Positions 17,106-25,405 of a DNA stretch of 64,000 nucleotides are shown here, piece after piece. The translations under genes and the position numbers were made by a program. Below the pieces are notes generated by a model. The model saw nothing but the letters and a program-made list of their open reading frames with translations. It made no database searches and was not told the origin of the DNA. Numbering within the stretch: the stretch's first letter is position 1; every line of letters starts with the position of its first letter. The DNA comes from JBNKEI01 sp050288705 (GTDB lineage: Bacteria > Myxococcota > Myxococcia > Myxococcales > UBA5297): positions 1-64,000 of the forward strand of contig JBNKEI010000033.1 of NCBI GenBank assembly GCA_050288705.1, written 5' to 3'.

Positions 17106-17256
17106 CATATATCTCTCCAATTTTGCTGAGCGGCTCCAACACCCACGCTCTCCACTAGCAACTAGCAGAATCCAGATTTTCTTAACTTAGGGTTACACTA
17201 AATACTTTGCGCTAGGCTCCAACCTGACTCATCTGTTTACTTCTCCCGACCGTCTA

Positions 17257-17496
17257 TTAAGCAACCTGCCCAGAGCCAGCCTTCAAGATTTGCCGAGCAA
17301 TCTTCTTAGGGTCCTGCTCCACGCGCTCCCAGCAAACCATATGGTCCAGTTTTTTACACATACCAACAGTAGACGGCGTATCTGGCAGGATTCGCTCCTG
17401 ACCAAATTTGTAGAGCCCAAGGCCTGCAAGCGTAGCAAGTTGCCTTTCCGACCTACCAGCGCGGCTCCTAATAAGCTTTACCTTTATTCCTGGCAT
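17257..17496 (-). CDS. rpmD: 50S ribosomal protein L30
   Basis: 79 residues with the L30 core IKVKLIRSRAGRSERQLATL, LGLYKFGQERILPDTPSTVG and MCKKLDHMVCWERV. The core is about 60 residues in most bacteria; here a C-terminal extension of about 17 residues (EQDPKKIARQILKAGSGQVA) follows. Located between rpsE and rplO. The 151-base spacing to rplO is larger than other gaps in the spc block. Confidence 0.93.
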   Translation of the reverse strand: MPGIKVKLIRSRAGRSERQLATLAGLGLYKFGQERILPDTPSTVGMCKKLDHMVCWERVEQDPKKIARQILKAGSGQVA

Positions 17497-17514
17497 TAGA
17501 TACTCCAGCGCGGC

Positions 17515-18018
17515 CTAACCGCGCAATTCCTCGGCATTCTTCCCACGCACCCGCGCGACAGATTCCGCACTCTTTAACGATTGCAAGCCCTTTACAACCG
17601 CCTTCACAACATTATGAGGATTACGGCTACCCTGGCATTTAGTTAGCACGTTGCGTATTCCTGCCGCCTCTATAACCGCACGAACAGCTCCTCCAGCTAT
17701 TACCCCAGTTCCTTCACCCGCTGGCTTTAAAAAAACTCGCCCAGCCCCAAAATGCCCAAGGACTTCGTGAGGAATAGTCGAGCCACTTAACGGGACAGAA
17801 AAAAGGCATTTCTTAGCCTGATCGCCACCTTTGCGAATGGCCTCGGGAACCTCATTTGCCTTTCCTAACCCGATACCAACGTGCCCAGCACCGTCTCCAA
17901 CCACCACTAGTGCGGAGAAAGAAAAACGACGCCCGCCCTTCACTACTTTGGCGACGCGGTTAATGTGCACCACGCGATCAGTTAACTCAAGATCATTTGG
18001 ATTTATTGGAATTGCCAA
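17515..18018 (-). CDS. rpsE: 30S ribosomal protein S5
   Basis: Small-subunit protein at the mRNA entry channel, important for decoding accuracy and helicase activity. 167 residues. The double-stranded-RNA-binding-like N-terminal domain (LTDRVVHINRVAKVVKGGRR then FSFSALVVVGDGAGHVGIGL) and the C-terminal KSLGSR-equivalent region (NVLTKCQGSRNPHNVVKAVV) are both present. The RVVHINRVAKVVKGG loop is the classical spectinomycin-contact region and looks wild type. Between rplR and rpmD. Confidence 0.97.
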   Translation of the reverse strand: MAIPINPNDLELTDRVVHINRVAKVVKGGRRFSFSALVVVGDGAGHVGIGLGKANEVPEAIRKGGDQAKKCLFSVPLSGSTIPHEVLGHFGAGRVFLKPAGEGTGVIAGGAVRAVIEAAGIRNVLTKCQGSRNPHNVVKAVVKGLQSLKSAESVARVRGKNAEELRG

Positions 18019-18033
18019 GACACTTTCTCCTCG

Positions 18034-18393
18034 CTAAAACTTCAGTCCAGCTTCACGCGCAGCATCAGCCACTGCAGCGATACGCCCTTGGTAGGGAAAC
18101 CCGTTTCGGTCAAATACCACCGACTCAATCTTTCCCTGAAGACATTTTTCCGCAACCAGAGCACCAACTTTTCTGGCCATTTCGGTCTTTTTCACTTTTG
18201 CTTGCTGAGCATTTTGCCGAACCAAAGGATCGAGATCACTTGCGAACGCCAATGTCCTACCGTTCACATCATCGACCACTTGGGCATAAATATGCTTCAA
18301 GCTTTTGTACACGCTCAACCGAGGACGCTCTACAGTCCCACTTAACCTGCGCCGAATTCTTTGCTTGCGCTTCAGTCTACTATCAACACTCAT
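18034..18393 (-). CDS. rplR: 50S ribosomal protein L18
   Basis: 5S rRNA-binding protein; 119 residues. The ATG at 18393 gives the canonical MSVDSRLKRKQRIRRRLSGT. A longer frame to 18477 would overlap rplF by about 50 bases with a non-family sequence, so it is rejected. The C terminus FDRNGFPYQGRIAAVADAAR is conserved. It works with L5 and L25 to build the central protuberance. Confidence 0.95.
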   Translation of the reverse strand: MSVDSRLKRKQRIRRRLSGTVERPRLSVYKSLKHIYAQVVDDVNGRTLAFASDLDPLVRQNAQQAKVKKTEMARKVGALVAEKCLQGKIESVVFDRNGFPYQGRIAAVADAAREAGLKF

Positions 18394-18427
18394 CACAAAC
18401 TCCTTAGAGAGCAGCAAAGCAAAAAGG

Positions 18428-18967
18428 CTAGGAAGCCCCTTGTTTGCCAACCTTTCGACGGACCCGTTCATCAGCATATTTGACGCCCTTGCCTTTGTAT
18501 GGCTCGGTACGCCTAATCTGCCGTATTCGAGAAGCGGTCATCCCCACTAGATGCTTGTCCGATCCTCTAAGAGTCACCCGCGTGCCTTTATCCACATCAC
18601 AGGTCACTCCCTCAGGCATCGGGAAGTCAACCGCGTGCGAAAAACCAAGGCTAAGATTCAGCACCTTACCTTTTAGTTCAGCCCTGAAGCCAACTCCAGA
18701 AATCTCCAATACCTCTTCATATCCTACAGACACACCCCTTACAGCATTAAAAATCAGCGTGCGCGTAAGCCCGTGAAGAGATTTGGAAATCTGCTTGTCG
18801 TCATGTCGGGCAACAATTATAGTAGCGTCCTTCATCGAAACCGACATTCGAGGATCTACATCAACCTGGATTTTTCCTTTTGGGCCTTCAACCAGGACTT
18901 TCCCACTGTTCAAAGCCACTTTTACTTTGTCAGGTACTTCTATAGGTAGTTTTCCAATTCGCGACAT
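18428..18967 (-). CDS. rplF: 50S ribosomal protein L6
   Basis: Large-subunit protein near the sarcin-ricin loop and the GTPase-associated centre. 179 residues, normal. Starts MSRIGKLPIEVPDKVKVALN; two repeated RNA-binding domains end with the signature TEPYKGKGVKYADERVRRK. Between rpsH and rplR, 23 bases from rpsH. Confidence 0.97.
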   Translation of the reverse strand: MSRIGKLPIEVPDKVKVALNSGKVLVEGPKGKIQVDVDPRMSVSMKDATIIVARHDDKQISKSLHGLTRTLIFNAVRGVSVGYEEVLEISGVGFRAELKGKVLNLSLGFSHAVDFPMPEGVTCDVDKGTRVTLRGSDKHLVGMTASRIRQIRRTEPYKGKGVKYADERVRRKVGKQGAS

Positions 18968-18990
18968 GATTTCCTCTAATAAATCAAGCT

Positions 18991-19395
18991 CTAGAACACT
19001 GTACAGATCAGCTCACCGCCGATCTTCTGTTTACGAGCTTCGCGATCAACCATGATTCCGCGAGACGTAGAAATGATTGCTATACCCATACCGTTAAGAA
19101 CACACGGTATGCGGGTCGACCCCACATATCTCCGTAGGCTCGGCTTGGACATTCTGCGTATCTCGTTAATTGCCGGCTCGCGATTCGGTCCATACTTCAA
19201 CATCAAGGTAATCTCGCTATGGGCACGGCCTTCAGTTCGATGGACCAGCATGTCCTTTAGAAAGCCCTCTTCCTTCAATACATACGCAATCCGCTCCTTA
19301 AACCTCGAACTTGGGATGATCACTTTTTCATGCCCGGCTCTTGAAGCGTTTCGAATCCTGGTCAGCATATCCCCAACGGGATCTGTCATTGACAT
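18991..19395 (-). CDS. rpsH: 30S ribosomal protein S8
   Basis: Primary 16S rRNA binder and, in E. coli, translational repressor of the spc operon. 134 residues beginning MSMTDPVGDMLTRIRNASRA, with RYVGSTRIPCVLNGMGIAII and STSRGIMVDREARKQKIGGE at the C terminus. No leader target was identified here. Between rpsN and rplF. Confidence 0.97.
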   Translation of the reverse strand: MSMTDPVGDMLTRIRNASRAGHEKVIIPSSRFKERIAYVLKEEGFLKDMLVHRTEGRAHSEITLMLKYGPNREPAINEIRRMSKPSLRRYVGSTRIPCVLNGMGIAIISTSRGIMVDREARKQKIGGELICTVF

Positions 19396-19428
19396 GATCG
19401 TTTCCTCGTAATTAAGAAAAGCAGGGGA

Positions 19429-19614
19429 TTACCAGGATGATTTAGTGACCCCAGTAACTTCACCCTTTAGCGCCCTTTCACGGAAGCAGATACGGCACAT
19501 TTCGAATTTTCGCAGGTAGGCGCGACCTCGACCACATATTGGGCATCGATTATACTGCCTTACGCTAAACTTCGGCTTGCGCCTAGCTTGAGCCATCTTA
19601 GAAAGCTTTGCCAT
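19429..19614 (-). CDS. rpsN: 30S ribosomal protein S14, type Z (zinc form)
   Basis: A 61-residue short S14 with a zinc ribbon: CPICGR (residues 24-29) and CRICFRE (about 40-46). This C+ form contrasts with the 101-residue zinc-free S14 of E. coli. Starts MAKLSKMAQARRKPKFSVRQ. Located between rplE and rpsH. Confidence 0.97.
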   Translation of the reverse strand: MAKLSKMAQARRKPKFSVRQYNRCPICGRGRAYLRKFEMCRICFRERALKGEVTGVTKSSW

Positions 19615-19707
19615 TGTTTCTCCGACTTCCTTTTCATTTCCAGTTTGCTATGCAAGCACGGGGGCGGGACATACCCCACTCCGCTATGATTTGCAAGCAA
19701 AGACATT

Positions 19708-20412
19708 CTATGCCCTAAACGGCATCCCCAAATGCTTCAATAGAGCCCGGCCTTGCTCGTCGTTTTTAGCAGTGGTTACGATGCTAACATTCAGACCCTT
19801 GATTTTGTCCACTTGGTCGTAGTTGATTTCCGGAAAAATAATCTGTTCTCGCAAACCAAGGGTATAATTTCCGCGACCGTCAAAAGCCTTGGGAGAAACT
19901 CCCTTGAAATCACGTACACGCGGAAGTGCAATATTTACCAGTCGGTCAATAAATTCCCACGCACGATCGTTTCTTAACGTGACCATTGCCCCGATTTGCT
20001 GACCAGCACGAAGCTTGAAATTACTAATTGCCTTACGCGCTCGCGTAACCACGGGTTTTTGGCCAGTAATAGCTGCCAACTGCTGAACACAACCATCTAG
20101 TATTTTGGCGTTACTAATTGCCTCACCCAGCCCCATATTAACCACGATCTTGGAAATCGTAGGCACCTGCATCCGGTTTTTTAACCCTAATTCCTTCATT
20201 AAGGTTGCGACAGACTCTTTTTCGAAACGCGAACGCAGACGAGCTTTACCACTTTTCCGATCAACCTCTCCCGAAGGGGCTAGTTCCCAGCCTAAATCAC
20301 TCTTTTTAGCTTTACCCCCAGCGCCCTTGCCACTCTTCTCATCCGACTTTGCCTTCTTAACCATCTTTTCACTCTTTGCAGCGCTCTGTTTCTTATCTGC
20401 CGACATTTTCAT
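19708..20412 (-). CDS. rplE: 50S ribosomal protein L5 with long basic N-terminal extension
   Basis: 5S rRNA-binding protein that contacts P-site tRNA and S13. The L5 core begins only near residue 60 (RFEKESVATLMKELGLKNRM then QVPTISKIVVNMGLGEA) and ends SIVTTAKNDEQGRALLKHLG. The first 55-60 residues are a Lys/Ser/Gly-rich stretch (KKQSAAKSEKMVKKAKSDEK) not found in typical L5 of about 180 residues. GGAGG stands immediately upstream of the paired ATG codons at 20412 and 20406, so the extension is translated. This is probably a disordered tail. Confidence 0.95.
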   Translation of the reverse strand: MKMSADKKQSAAKSEKMVKKAKSDEKSGKGAGGKAKKSDLGWELAPSGEVDRKSGKARLRSRFEKESVATLMKELGLKNRMQVPTISKIVVNMGLGEAISNAKILDGCVQQLAAITGQKPVVTRARKAISNFKLRAGQQIGAMVTLRNDRAWEFIDRLVNIALPRVRDFKGVSPKAFDGRGNYTLGLREQIIFPEINYDQVDKIKGLNVSIVTTAKNDEQGRALLKHLGMPFRA

Positions 20413-20475
20413 CTACCTCCCGCTTCGGTCAGGCCTATGGCATTCTCCCGCCGATCTTTTTTTCCAGTCTCAAGG

Positions 20476-20829
20476 CTAGTCAATAAGCTCTTTACATTTC
20501 CTACAGAGGCGCTGGTTCTTTACGCCTCCTTCTCCAATACCAACTCTACGCGCTCCAATTCGCGTCGGCCGATCGCATCTCGGGCAAACTAATTGCACAT
20601 TCCCTAATGCGATAGTTCCCGCAATCTCAATCCGCCCACCCTCGGGATTCTTCTGAGATCTCCCCTTACGAAGATGCTTAATCACCGATCTCATTCCTTC
20701 TACCCGAATCCTACCCTTTTCCCTGAGGATCTCCAGCACCTTTCCACGGGGTCGTTTTTCGGTACCGCGAAGATTGGCAGCCTCTTTGCCCTTCATTATC
20801 TGGACAGTATCGCCCTTTTTTATTTGCAT
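20476..20829 (-). CDS. rplX: 50S ribosomal protein L24
   Basis: Assembly initiator of the large subunit. 117 residues with an N-terminal KOW motif (KKGDTVQIMKGKEAANLRGT) and a C-terminal zinc-ribbon-like half (LVCPRCDRPTRIGARRVGIG and LCRKCKELID), common in bacterial L24. Between rplN and rplE. Confidence 0.96.
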   Translation of the reverse strand: MQIKKGDTVQIMKGKEAANLRGTEKRPRGKVLEILREKGRIRVEGMRSVIKHLRKGRSQKNPEGGRIEIAGTIALGNVQLVCPRCDRPTRIGARRVGIGEGGVKNQRLCRKCKELID

Positions 20830-20859
20830 GACGTATTCCTAAACCTCCCTCCTGAACAG

Positions 20860-21228
20860 CTATAAGACTTCAGGAGCAAGGGAAATGATCTTCATGAATT
20901 TTTTTGCACGCAGCTCTCGGGCAACGGGACCAAAAATACGCGTGCCAATTGGCTCGGAATCCTTGGTAATAAGAACCACCGCGTTCTCGTCAAAACAAAT
21001 GTAGCTTCCGTCTGGCCGTGCAATTTCCTTGACGGTCCGTACGATTACTGCACGAACTACGTCACCTTTCTTCACTTTGGCGTTCGGAATAGCTTCCTTA
21101 ACGGCAACTATAATAATGTCACCGACGGATGCATATTTTCGTTTTGAACCGCCGAGCACCTTAACACATTCGACGCGTTTCGCTCCCGAATTGTCGGCCA
21201 CGTCGAGCTCTGTGGTCATCTGGATCAT
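20860..21228 (-). CDS. rplN: 50S ribosomal protein L14
   Basis: 122-residue protein at the subunit interface (bridge to helix 44 of 16S rRNA). Starts MIQMTTELDVADNSGAKRVE and shows VKEAIPNAKVKKGDVVRAVI and the C-terminal GTRIFGPVARELRAKKFMKI. Canonical length and sequence. Confidence 0.97.
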   Translation of the reverse strand: MIQMTTELDVADNSGAKRVECVKVLGGSKRKYASVGDIIIVAVKEAIPNAKVKKGDVVRAVIVRTVKEIARPDGSYICFDENAVVLITKDSEPIGTRIFGPVARELRAKKFMKIISLAPEVL

Positions 21229-21241
21229 AAAGTACCTCGAA

Positions 21242-21559
21242 TCAGACCTGGGTGCCCTTGCGAATTGTTTCCACTACCAACCAGCGTTTATCCTTGCTGC
21301 TTGGACGCGTCTCAACAATACGAACGACATCACCTTCAAATAGCGTGGGCTTCTCTGGATAATCGTGAGCTTCGACATGAGCCTTATACTTCACTTGTCG
21401 AAGGACGTATTTACCGTAAAGAGGATGGCGAACTCGACGTTGCACCTTCACAACAACTGTCTTCTGCATCTTGTTGCTAGTAACTACACCGACCCTATTC
21501 TTTGCTCGGCCATGCTCTACCGCAGCAGCCACTTTATCCCCTACAGCATTTTCAGCCAT
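21242..21559 (-). CDS. rpsQ: 30S ribosomal protein S17
   Basis: Primary 16S rRNA binder with an OB fold. Core GVVTSNKMQKTVVVKVQRRV, then HPLYGKYV and FEGDVVRIVETRPSSKDKRW. 105 residues, about 20 longer than E. coli S17 at the N terminus (MAENAVGDKVAAAVEHGRAK). Its start overlaps the rpmC stop by 8 bases, indicating coupled translation. Confidence 0.96.
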   Translation of the reverse strand: MAENAVGDKVAAAVEHGRAKNRVGVVTSNKMQKTVVVKVQRRVRHPLYGKYVLRQVKYKAHVEAHDYPEKPTLFEGDVVRIVETRPSSKDKRWLVVETIRKGTQV

Positions 21560-21752
21560 TATTCCGCTCCTTCTCAGCCAATACCGTGAGGATACGTGCT
21601 AAGTCATGCCTACTCTTTCTAACCTCGGTGAAAGAGTTGAGCCCTCCAGTCTTGCACCGAATCTTCATATCAAATATGCTCGCTCTTAGCTGTTCTACCC
21701 TGCTTTTAAGCTCCTCAATCGAAAGCTCACGAATTTCTTGGGCAGTAGCCAT
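21552..21752 (-). CDS. rpmC: 50S ribosomal protein L29
   Basis: Exit-tunnel protein that contacts SRP and trigger factor. 66 residues: MATAQEIRELSIEELKSRVE, and the helix QLRASIFDMKIRCKTGGLNS. Its ATG shares a base with the rplP stop (TGATG), and its 3' end overlaps rpsQ. Confidence 0.96.
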   Translation of the reverse strand: MATAQEIRELSIEELKSRVEQLRASIFDMKIRCKTGGLNSFTEVRKSRHDLARILTVLAEKERNNG

Positions 21753-22177
21753 CAGATCGCCTCCTCTTGCCGCTGAATAATATGCGTGGCAATAGGAAGC
21801 TTGAATTGAGCTAACCGAAAAGCAGCTTTAGCCATATCAAGACCAACGCCTTGCATTTCAAACAATATCCGCCCCGGCTTCACGACTGCCACGTAATACT
21901 CTACTGAACCCTTTCCCGTACCTTGCCGAGTCTCCGCTGGCTTTTTTGTGATCGGTTTATCAGGAAAGATTCGAATCCATAGTTTTCCGCCTCGTTTAAC
22001 ATGACGTGTCAATGCAATACGGCTAGCCTCAATCTGCCGACTCGTCAATCGCCCGGGCTCAAGGGCAACTAAGGCAATGTCTCCAAAATTGAGCCGGTTT
22101 CCCCGAGTAGCCTGGCCTCTCATCCGCCCCTTTTGCATCTTGCGGTATTTCGTGCGTGCGGGTTGCAGCATTTCCAT
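21752..22177 (-). CDS. rplP: 50S ribosomal protein L16
   Basis: A-site-proximal large-subunit protein needed for tRNA accommodation. 141 residues. Conserved MLQPARTKYRKMQKGRMRGQ and GKGSVEYYVAVVKPGRILFE motifs, and ARG at the 20s region where the peptide loop reaches the peptidyl-transferase centre. Overlaps rpmC by one base. Confidence 0.97.
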   Translation of the reverse strand: MEMLQPARTKYRKMQKGRMRGQATRGNRLNFGDIALVALEPGRLTSRQIEASRIALTRHVKRGGKLWIRIFPDKPITKKPAETRQGTGKGSVEYYVAVVKPGRILFEMQGVGLDMAKAAFRLAQFKLPIATHIIQRQEEAI

Positions 22178-22198
22178 CGCTCCCTTATCTGTACGTTT

Positions 22199-22876
22199 TT
22201 AGACTTGCCCGCGCGGAGTGTTGGCTGCCATCAAGGCCGCGCCTTTGCCCTTCGGCAACACTTCACCACGGAAGATCCACACCTTCACTCCAGTCGTTCC
22301 GTAAGTTGTCTTGCCTATAGCGTACCCATAATCAATATCGGCGCGAAGCGTATGAAGCGGAACTCTACCTTCCCTATACCACTCAAACCGGGCCATTTCC
22401 GCCCCGCCAAGCCTTCCCGAGCAACTAACCTTAATACCCTTTGCACCAAACTTCAGAGCAGTCTGAACTGCCTTCTTCATCGCTCTTCGAAACGCAATCC
22501 GGCGCTCCAATTGAGTTGCGATGTTCTCGGCAACCAATTGAGCATCAGTCTCTGCTTTTCGAACTTCGACGATATTAAGAAAGACTTCATTCATAGTGAG
22601 ACGCTGAAGATCCTTCTTAACCGTCTCAATACCCGCGCCTCGCTTGCCGATTACAATGCCAGGACGGGCGGTAAATACATTAACCTTAATCTTATTTGCC
22701 GCCCTCTCAATTTCCACTTTCGAGATTCCTGCATGACCAAGGCTTTTTTTCACGAATTTCCTAAGCTTAATATCTTCGTGAAGCCATTTAGCGTAATTTT
22801 TTTCTTCATACCATTTGGATTCCCAGCTCTTAATTATTCCTAGCCGAAACCCTACAGGGTGGACTTTCTGGCCCAA
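22199..22876 (-). CDS. rpsC: 30S ribosomal protein S3
   Basis: mRNA entry-channel protein of the small subunit. I place the start at the TTG at 22876 because AAGGAG lies exactly six bases upstream and the product then begins with the canonical LGQKVHPVGFRLG (Met in place of Leu); an upstream TTG at 22894 has no such site. 225 residues. The KH domain RPGIVIGKRGAGIETVKKDL and the C-terminal VWIFRGEVLPKGKG are present. UUG initiation on a core ribosomal gene is slightly unusual. Between rplV and rplP. Confidence 0.93.
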   Translation of the reverse strand: MGQKVHPVGFRLGIIKSWESKWYEEKNYAKWLHEDIKLRKFVKKSLGHAGISKVEIERAANKIKVNVFTARPGIVIGKRGAGIETVKKDLQRLTMNEVFLNIVEVRKAETDAQLVAENIATQLERRIAFRRAMKKAVQTALKFGAKGIKVSCSGRLGGAEMARFEWYREGRVPLHTLRADIDYGYAIGKTTYGTTGVKVWIFRGEVLPKGKGAALMAANTPRGQV

Positions 22877-22916
22877 GACATTCTCCTTCAGCAAGTGGGA
22901 CGTCGCCCAAGATTAC

Positions 22917-23258
22917 CTATTTGCGATCGGCAAGTATCACCGTAACGTGGCTCGTTTTCTTATTCACACGAGTTCCACGTCCCATCGCCCGCGTCATAAA
23001 CCGACGCATGGTCGGACCTTGGTCCACATGGATCGTATGAACAAAAAGGCGGTCGACGTCAACCCGGCCTTTGCTCACATCCTCTGCATTTGCGACTGCA
23101 GACCGGAGTAGCTTCTCCAATGGCCTGCAAGCCGCTTTTGGCGTGAACCGAAGAATAGCAAGCGCATTTCCTATTCCTTTTCCTCGAATAAGATCGGCAA
23201 CCAATCGGGTCTTCCGGGGAGCAATGCGCAAATGGCGAAGTCGAGCTTGGCTCTGCAT
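22917..23258 (-). CDS. rplV: 50S ribosomal protein L22
   Basis: Exit-tunnel protein whose loop lines the constriction. 113 residues: RHLRIAPRKTRLVADLIRGK, LLRSAVANAEDVSK and GPTMRRFMTRAMGRGTRVNK with the tunnel hairpin. Erythromycin-type loop deletions are not seen. Between rpsS and rpsC. Confidence 0.97.
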   Translation of the reverse strand: MQSQARLRHLRIAPRKTRLVADLIRGKGIGNALAILRFTPKAACRPLEKLLRSAVANAEDVSKGRVDVDRLFVHTIHVDQGPTMRRFMTRAMGRGTRVNKKTSHVTVILADRK

Positions 23259-23272
23259 AATTTCCTTTCCTC

Positions 23273-23560
23273 TTACTTCCCGGCAACTTTGGCTTTCTTT
23301 TCGCCAGAGTGACCGTGAAACGTACGTGTTGGCGCGAATTCACCAAGCTTGTGCCCTACCATATTCTCGGTCACAAACACTGCAACGAATTTTCGACCGT
23401 TATGCACCATAAACGTACAACTTACAAATTCAGGCAGAATGGTCGACCGGCGACTCCATGTCTTTATTGTTCGATTTTTGGCATTAGAACCTACTAATTC
23501 CTCGACTTTTCCAACAAGGCTCTCGTCGGCAAACGGTCCCTTTTTAAGCGAGCGCGCCAT
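23273..23560 (-). CDS. rpsS: 30S ribosomal protein S19
   Basis: Head protein that forms a complex with S13. 95 residues: MARSLKKGPFADESLVGKVE, IKTWSRRSTILPEFVSCTFM and VTENMVGHKLGEFAPTRTFH are all canonical. Between rplB and rplV. Confidence 0.97.
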   Translation of the reverse strand: MARSLKKGPFADESLVGKVEELVGSNAKNRTIKTWSRRSTILPEFVSCTFMVHNGRKFVAVFVTENMVGHKLGEFAPTRTFHGHSGEKKAKVAGK

Positions 23561-23587
23561 TTTCTCTTACCTTACCTTTCCAACTCG

Positions 23588-24436
23588 CTACCTCGCTCGA
23601 CCGCGTGCACCACGCCGTCGTTGCGAGACGATGAACTTATCAGTGCGCTTATTAGTGCGCGTCTTTAACCCCTTGGTTTTCTTCCCCCAAGGCGATACTG
23701 GATGAGGATTTCCCTGACCGGATTTCCCTTCACCACCACCATGAGGATGATCGACCGGATTCATAGCTAAACCGCGAACTGTCGGGCGCTTTCCCAACCA
23801 CCGTGTGCGACCTGCTTTACCTAAGCGCACGATTTCATTCTCAACATTTCCTACTTGCCCAATGGTAGCTCGACATCCGACCAGAACTTTTCGTACTTCG
23901 CCAGAAGGCACCCGGATCTGAGCATAACGCCCCTCCTTAGCCATAAGCTGTCCCCAGCTTCCAGCAGAGCGAATCATTTGCGCGCCGCATCCTGGCTTTA
24001 GTTCCACATTGTGGACTACTGTTCCTACCGGTATGCTCTTCAAGGGCAGACAGTTACCAGGACGTATATCAGCATCTTCACCGGATACAAGGGAATCGCC
24101 TACTTTGATACCCAACGGGGCTATAATATATCGCTTTTCCCCATCCACGTAGTGCAGCAGAGCCAACCTAGCAGTCCGGTTGGGATCGTACTCAATATGC
24201 GCTACTCTTGAAGGAACACCATCTTTTTCACGCTTCCAATCAATAATTCGAAAGCGCCGCTTGTGCCCGCCACCAATATGCCGGGTAGAAATGTGGCCAT
24301 GACTATTCCGACCACCAGTTTTTCGAATCGATTCGGTAAGCGACCGCTCTGGACGCATACGAGTTACTTCTGAAAAATCTGCCGCCGAGCAAACTCTTCG
24401 ACCAGCACTAGTTGGCTTGTATTGCTTAATAGGCAT
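23588..24436 (-). CDS. rplB: 50S ribosomal protein L2
   Basis: Core large-subunit protein next to the peptidyl-transferase centre. 282 residues. SAGRRVCSAADFSEVTRMRP at the N terminus; RSAGSWGQLMAKEGRYAQIR; and the highly conserved VRGLAMNPVDHPHGGGEGK holding the functional His. Slightly longer C terminus (RTNKRTDKFIVSQRRRGARG). Confidence 0.97.
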   Translation of the reverse strand: MPIKQYKPTSAGRRVCSAADFSEVTRMRPERSLTESIRKTGGRNSHGHISTRHIGGGHKRRFRIIDWKREKDGVPSRVAHIEYDPNRTARLALLHYVDGEKRYIIAPLGIKVGDSLVSGEDADIRPGNCLPLKSIPVGTVVHNVELKPGCGAQMIRSAGSWGQLMAKEGRYAQIRVPSGEVRKVLVGCRATIGQVGNVENEIVRLGKAGRTRWLGKRPTVRGLAMNPVDHPHGGGEGKSGQGNPHPVSPWGKKTKGLKTRTNKRTDKFIVSQRRRGARGRAR

Positions 24437-24448
24437 TAGTCTTCTTCC

Positions 24449-24733
24449 TTACTCAGAATCGAACTCGATGGACTGGCCTTCCTTGAGAATGACTACCGCT
24501 CGCTTCCAGTTGGGACGCCGCCCAATCGAGCGACCCACTCGTTTCTTTTTTCCACGAAGTATGGCGGTACGGACTTCAATCACATTCACTTTGAAAAATT
24601 GTTCCATCGCTTGACGAATTTCTGTCTTATTGGCCCGACGATCCACTACAAAGCCATAACCATTATATTCTTCCCGAATTCTTTCGAATTTTTCGGTAAC
24701 GACCGGCCCTTTAACAACATTCGCGAGGTTCAT
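24449..24733 (-). CDS. rplW: 50S ribosomal protein L23
   Basis: Exit-tunnel rim protein that docks trigger factor and SRP. 94 residues: VVKGPVVTEKFERIREEYNG, FVVDRRANKTEIRQAMEQFF and KVNVIEVRTAILRGKKKRVG. Its start overlaps the rplD stop in ATGA. Length and motif set are normal. Confidence 0.96.
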   Translation of the reverse strand: MNLANVVKGPVVTEKFERIREEYNGYGFVVDRRANKTEIRQAMEQFFKVNVIEVRTAILRGKKKRVGRSIGRRPNWKRAVVILKEGQSIEFDSE

Positions 24734-25377
24734 CGCACCAACGCTCCTTCCAGTTGCTTTGCCGCAGACACAGTCATCACTAGCGTGTCATGCACGAGCA
24801 GGCTTTCCAGATTCAATCCCTCTGGAGCTAGAACATCAAACCGAGCTAGGTTACGAACGCCACGATGTAGATTGATATTCTCTTTGCTGTCAATCACCAA
24901 CGCATTTTCTAGCTTGAGCCCATTACATAGTATCCAAGAGAACGCTTTGGTAAGGCGCCCCTTCTCACCATTGCCCTGCCCTACAACCTCGATTTTGTCA
25001 AGAATCAAAACCTTGCTATCTCGAGCTAGCTGCGACAAAGCAACCTTAAGCGCACCACGCCTCACCCGCCACGGCGGACGATAACTATAGTCACGCGGCT
25101 TGGGTCCCATGGCCTTTCCTCCACCGACCCAGTGTGAAGCACGAATGGAACCCTGTCGAGCTCTGCCAGTCTTTTTTTGTTTCCACGGTTTCTTTCCGCC
25201 ACCAGATACCAACGACGTATTTTTTACCGCTACAGTACCCGCGCGCCGGTTAATCGCTTGAAACTTTGCGACTTCATAAATTAGGTTCTCATTAGAATCG
25301 ACCGCAAATACTGCGTCCGCCAACTCCACTTCCGAAACCTTTTGTCCTTCTGTGTCCAATACATCAAACCTTGCCAT
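24730..25377 (-). CDS. rplD: 50S ribosomal protein L4
   Basis: Exit-tunnel constriction protein; in E. coli also represses the S10 operon. 215 residues: the tunnel loop KKPWKQKKTGRARQGSIRAS followed by HWVGGGKAMGPKPRDYSYRP, and C-terminal GVRNLARFDVLAPEGLNLES. It starts 28 bases after the rpsJ stop with GAGG upstream. rplC (L3), which normally sits between rpsJ and rplD, is absent. Confidence 0.97.
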   Translation of the reverse strand: MARFDVLDTEGQKVSEVELADAVFAVDSNENLIYEVAKFQAINRRAGTVAVKNTSLVSGGGKKPWKQKKTGRARQGSIRASHWVGGGKAMGPKPRDYSYRPPWRVRRGALKVALSQLARDSKVLILDKIEVVGQGNGEKGRLTKAFSWILCNGLKLENALVIDSKENINLHRGVRNLARFDVLAPEGLNLESLLVHDTLVMTVSAAKQLEGALVR

Positions 25378-25405
25378 GGCCGCCTCTTAAAAATGGTCCA
25401 ATCCT

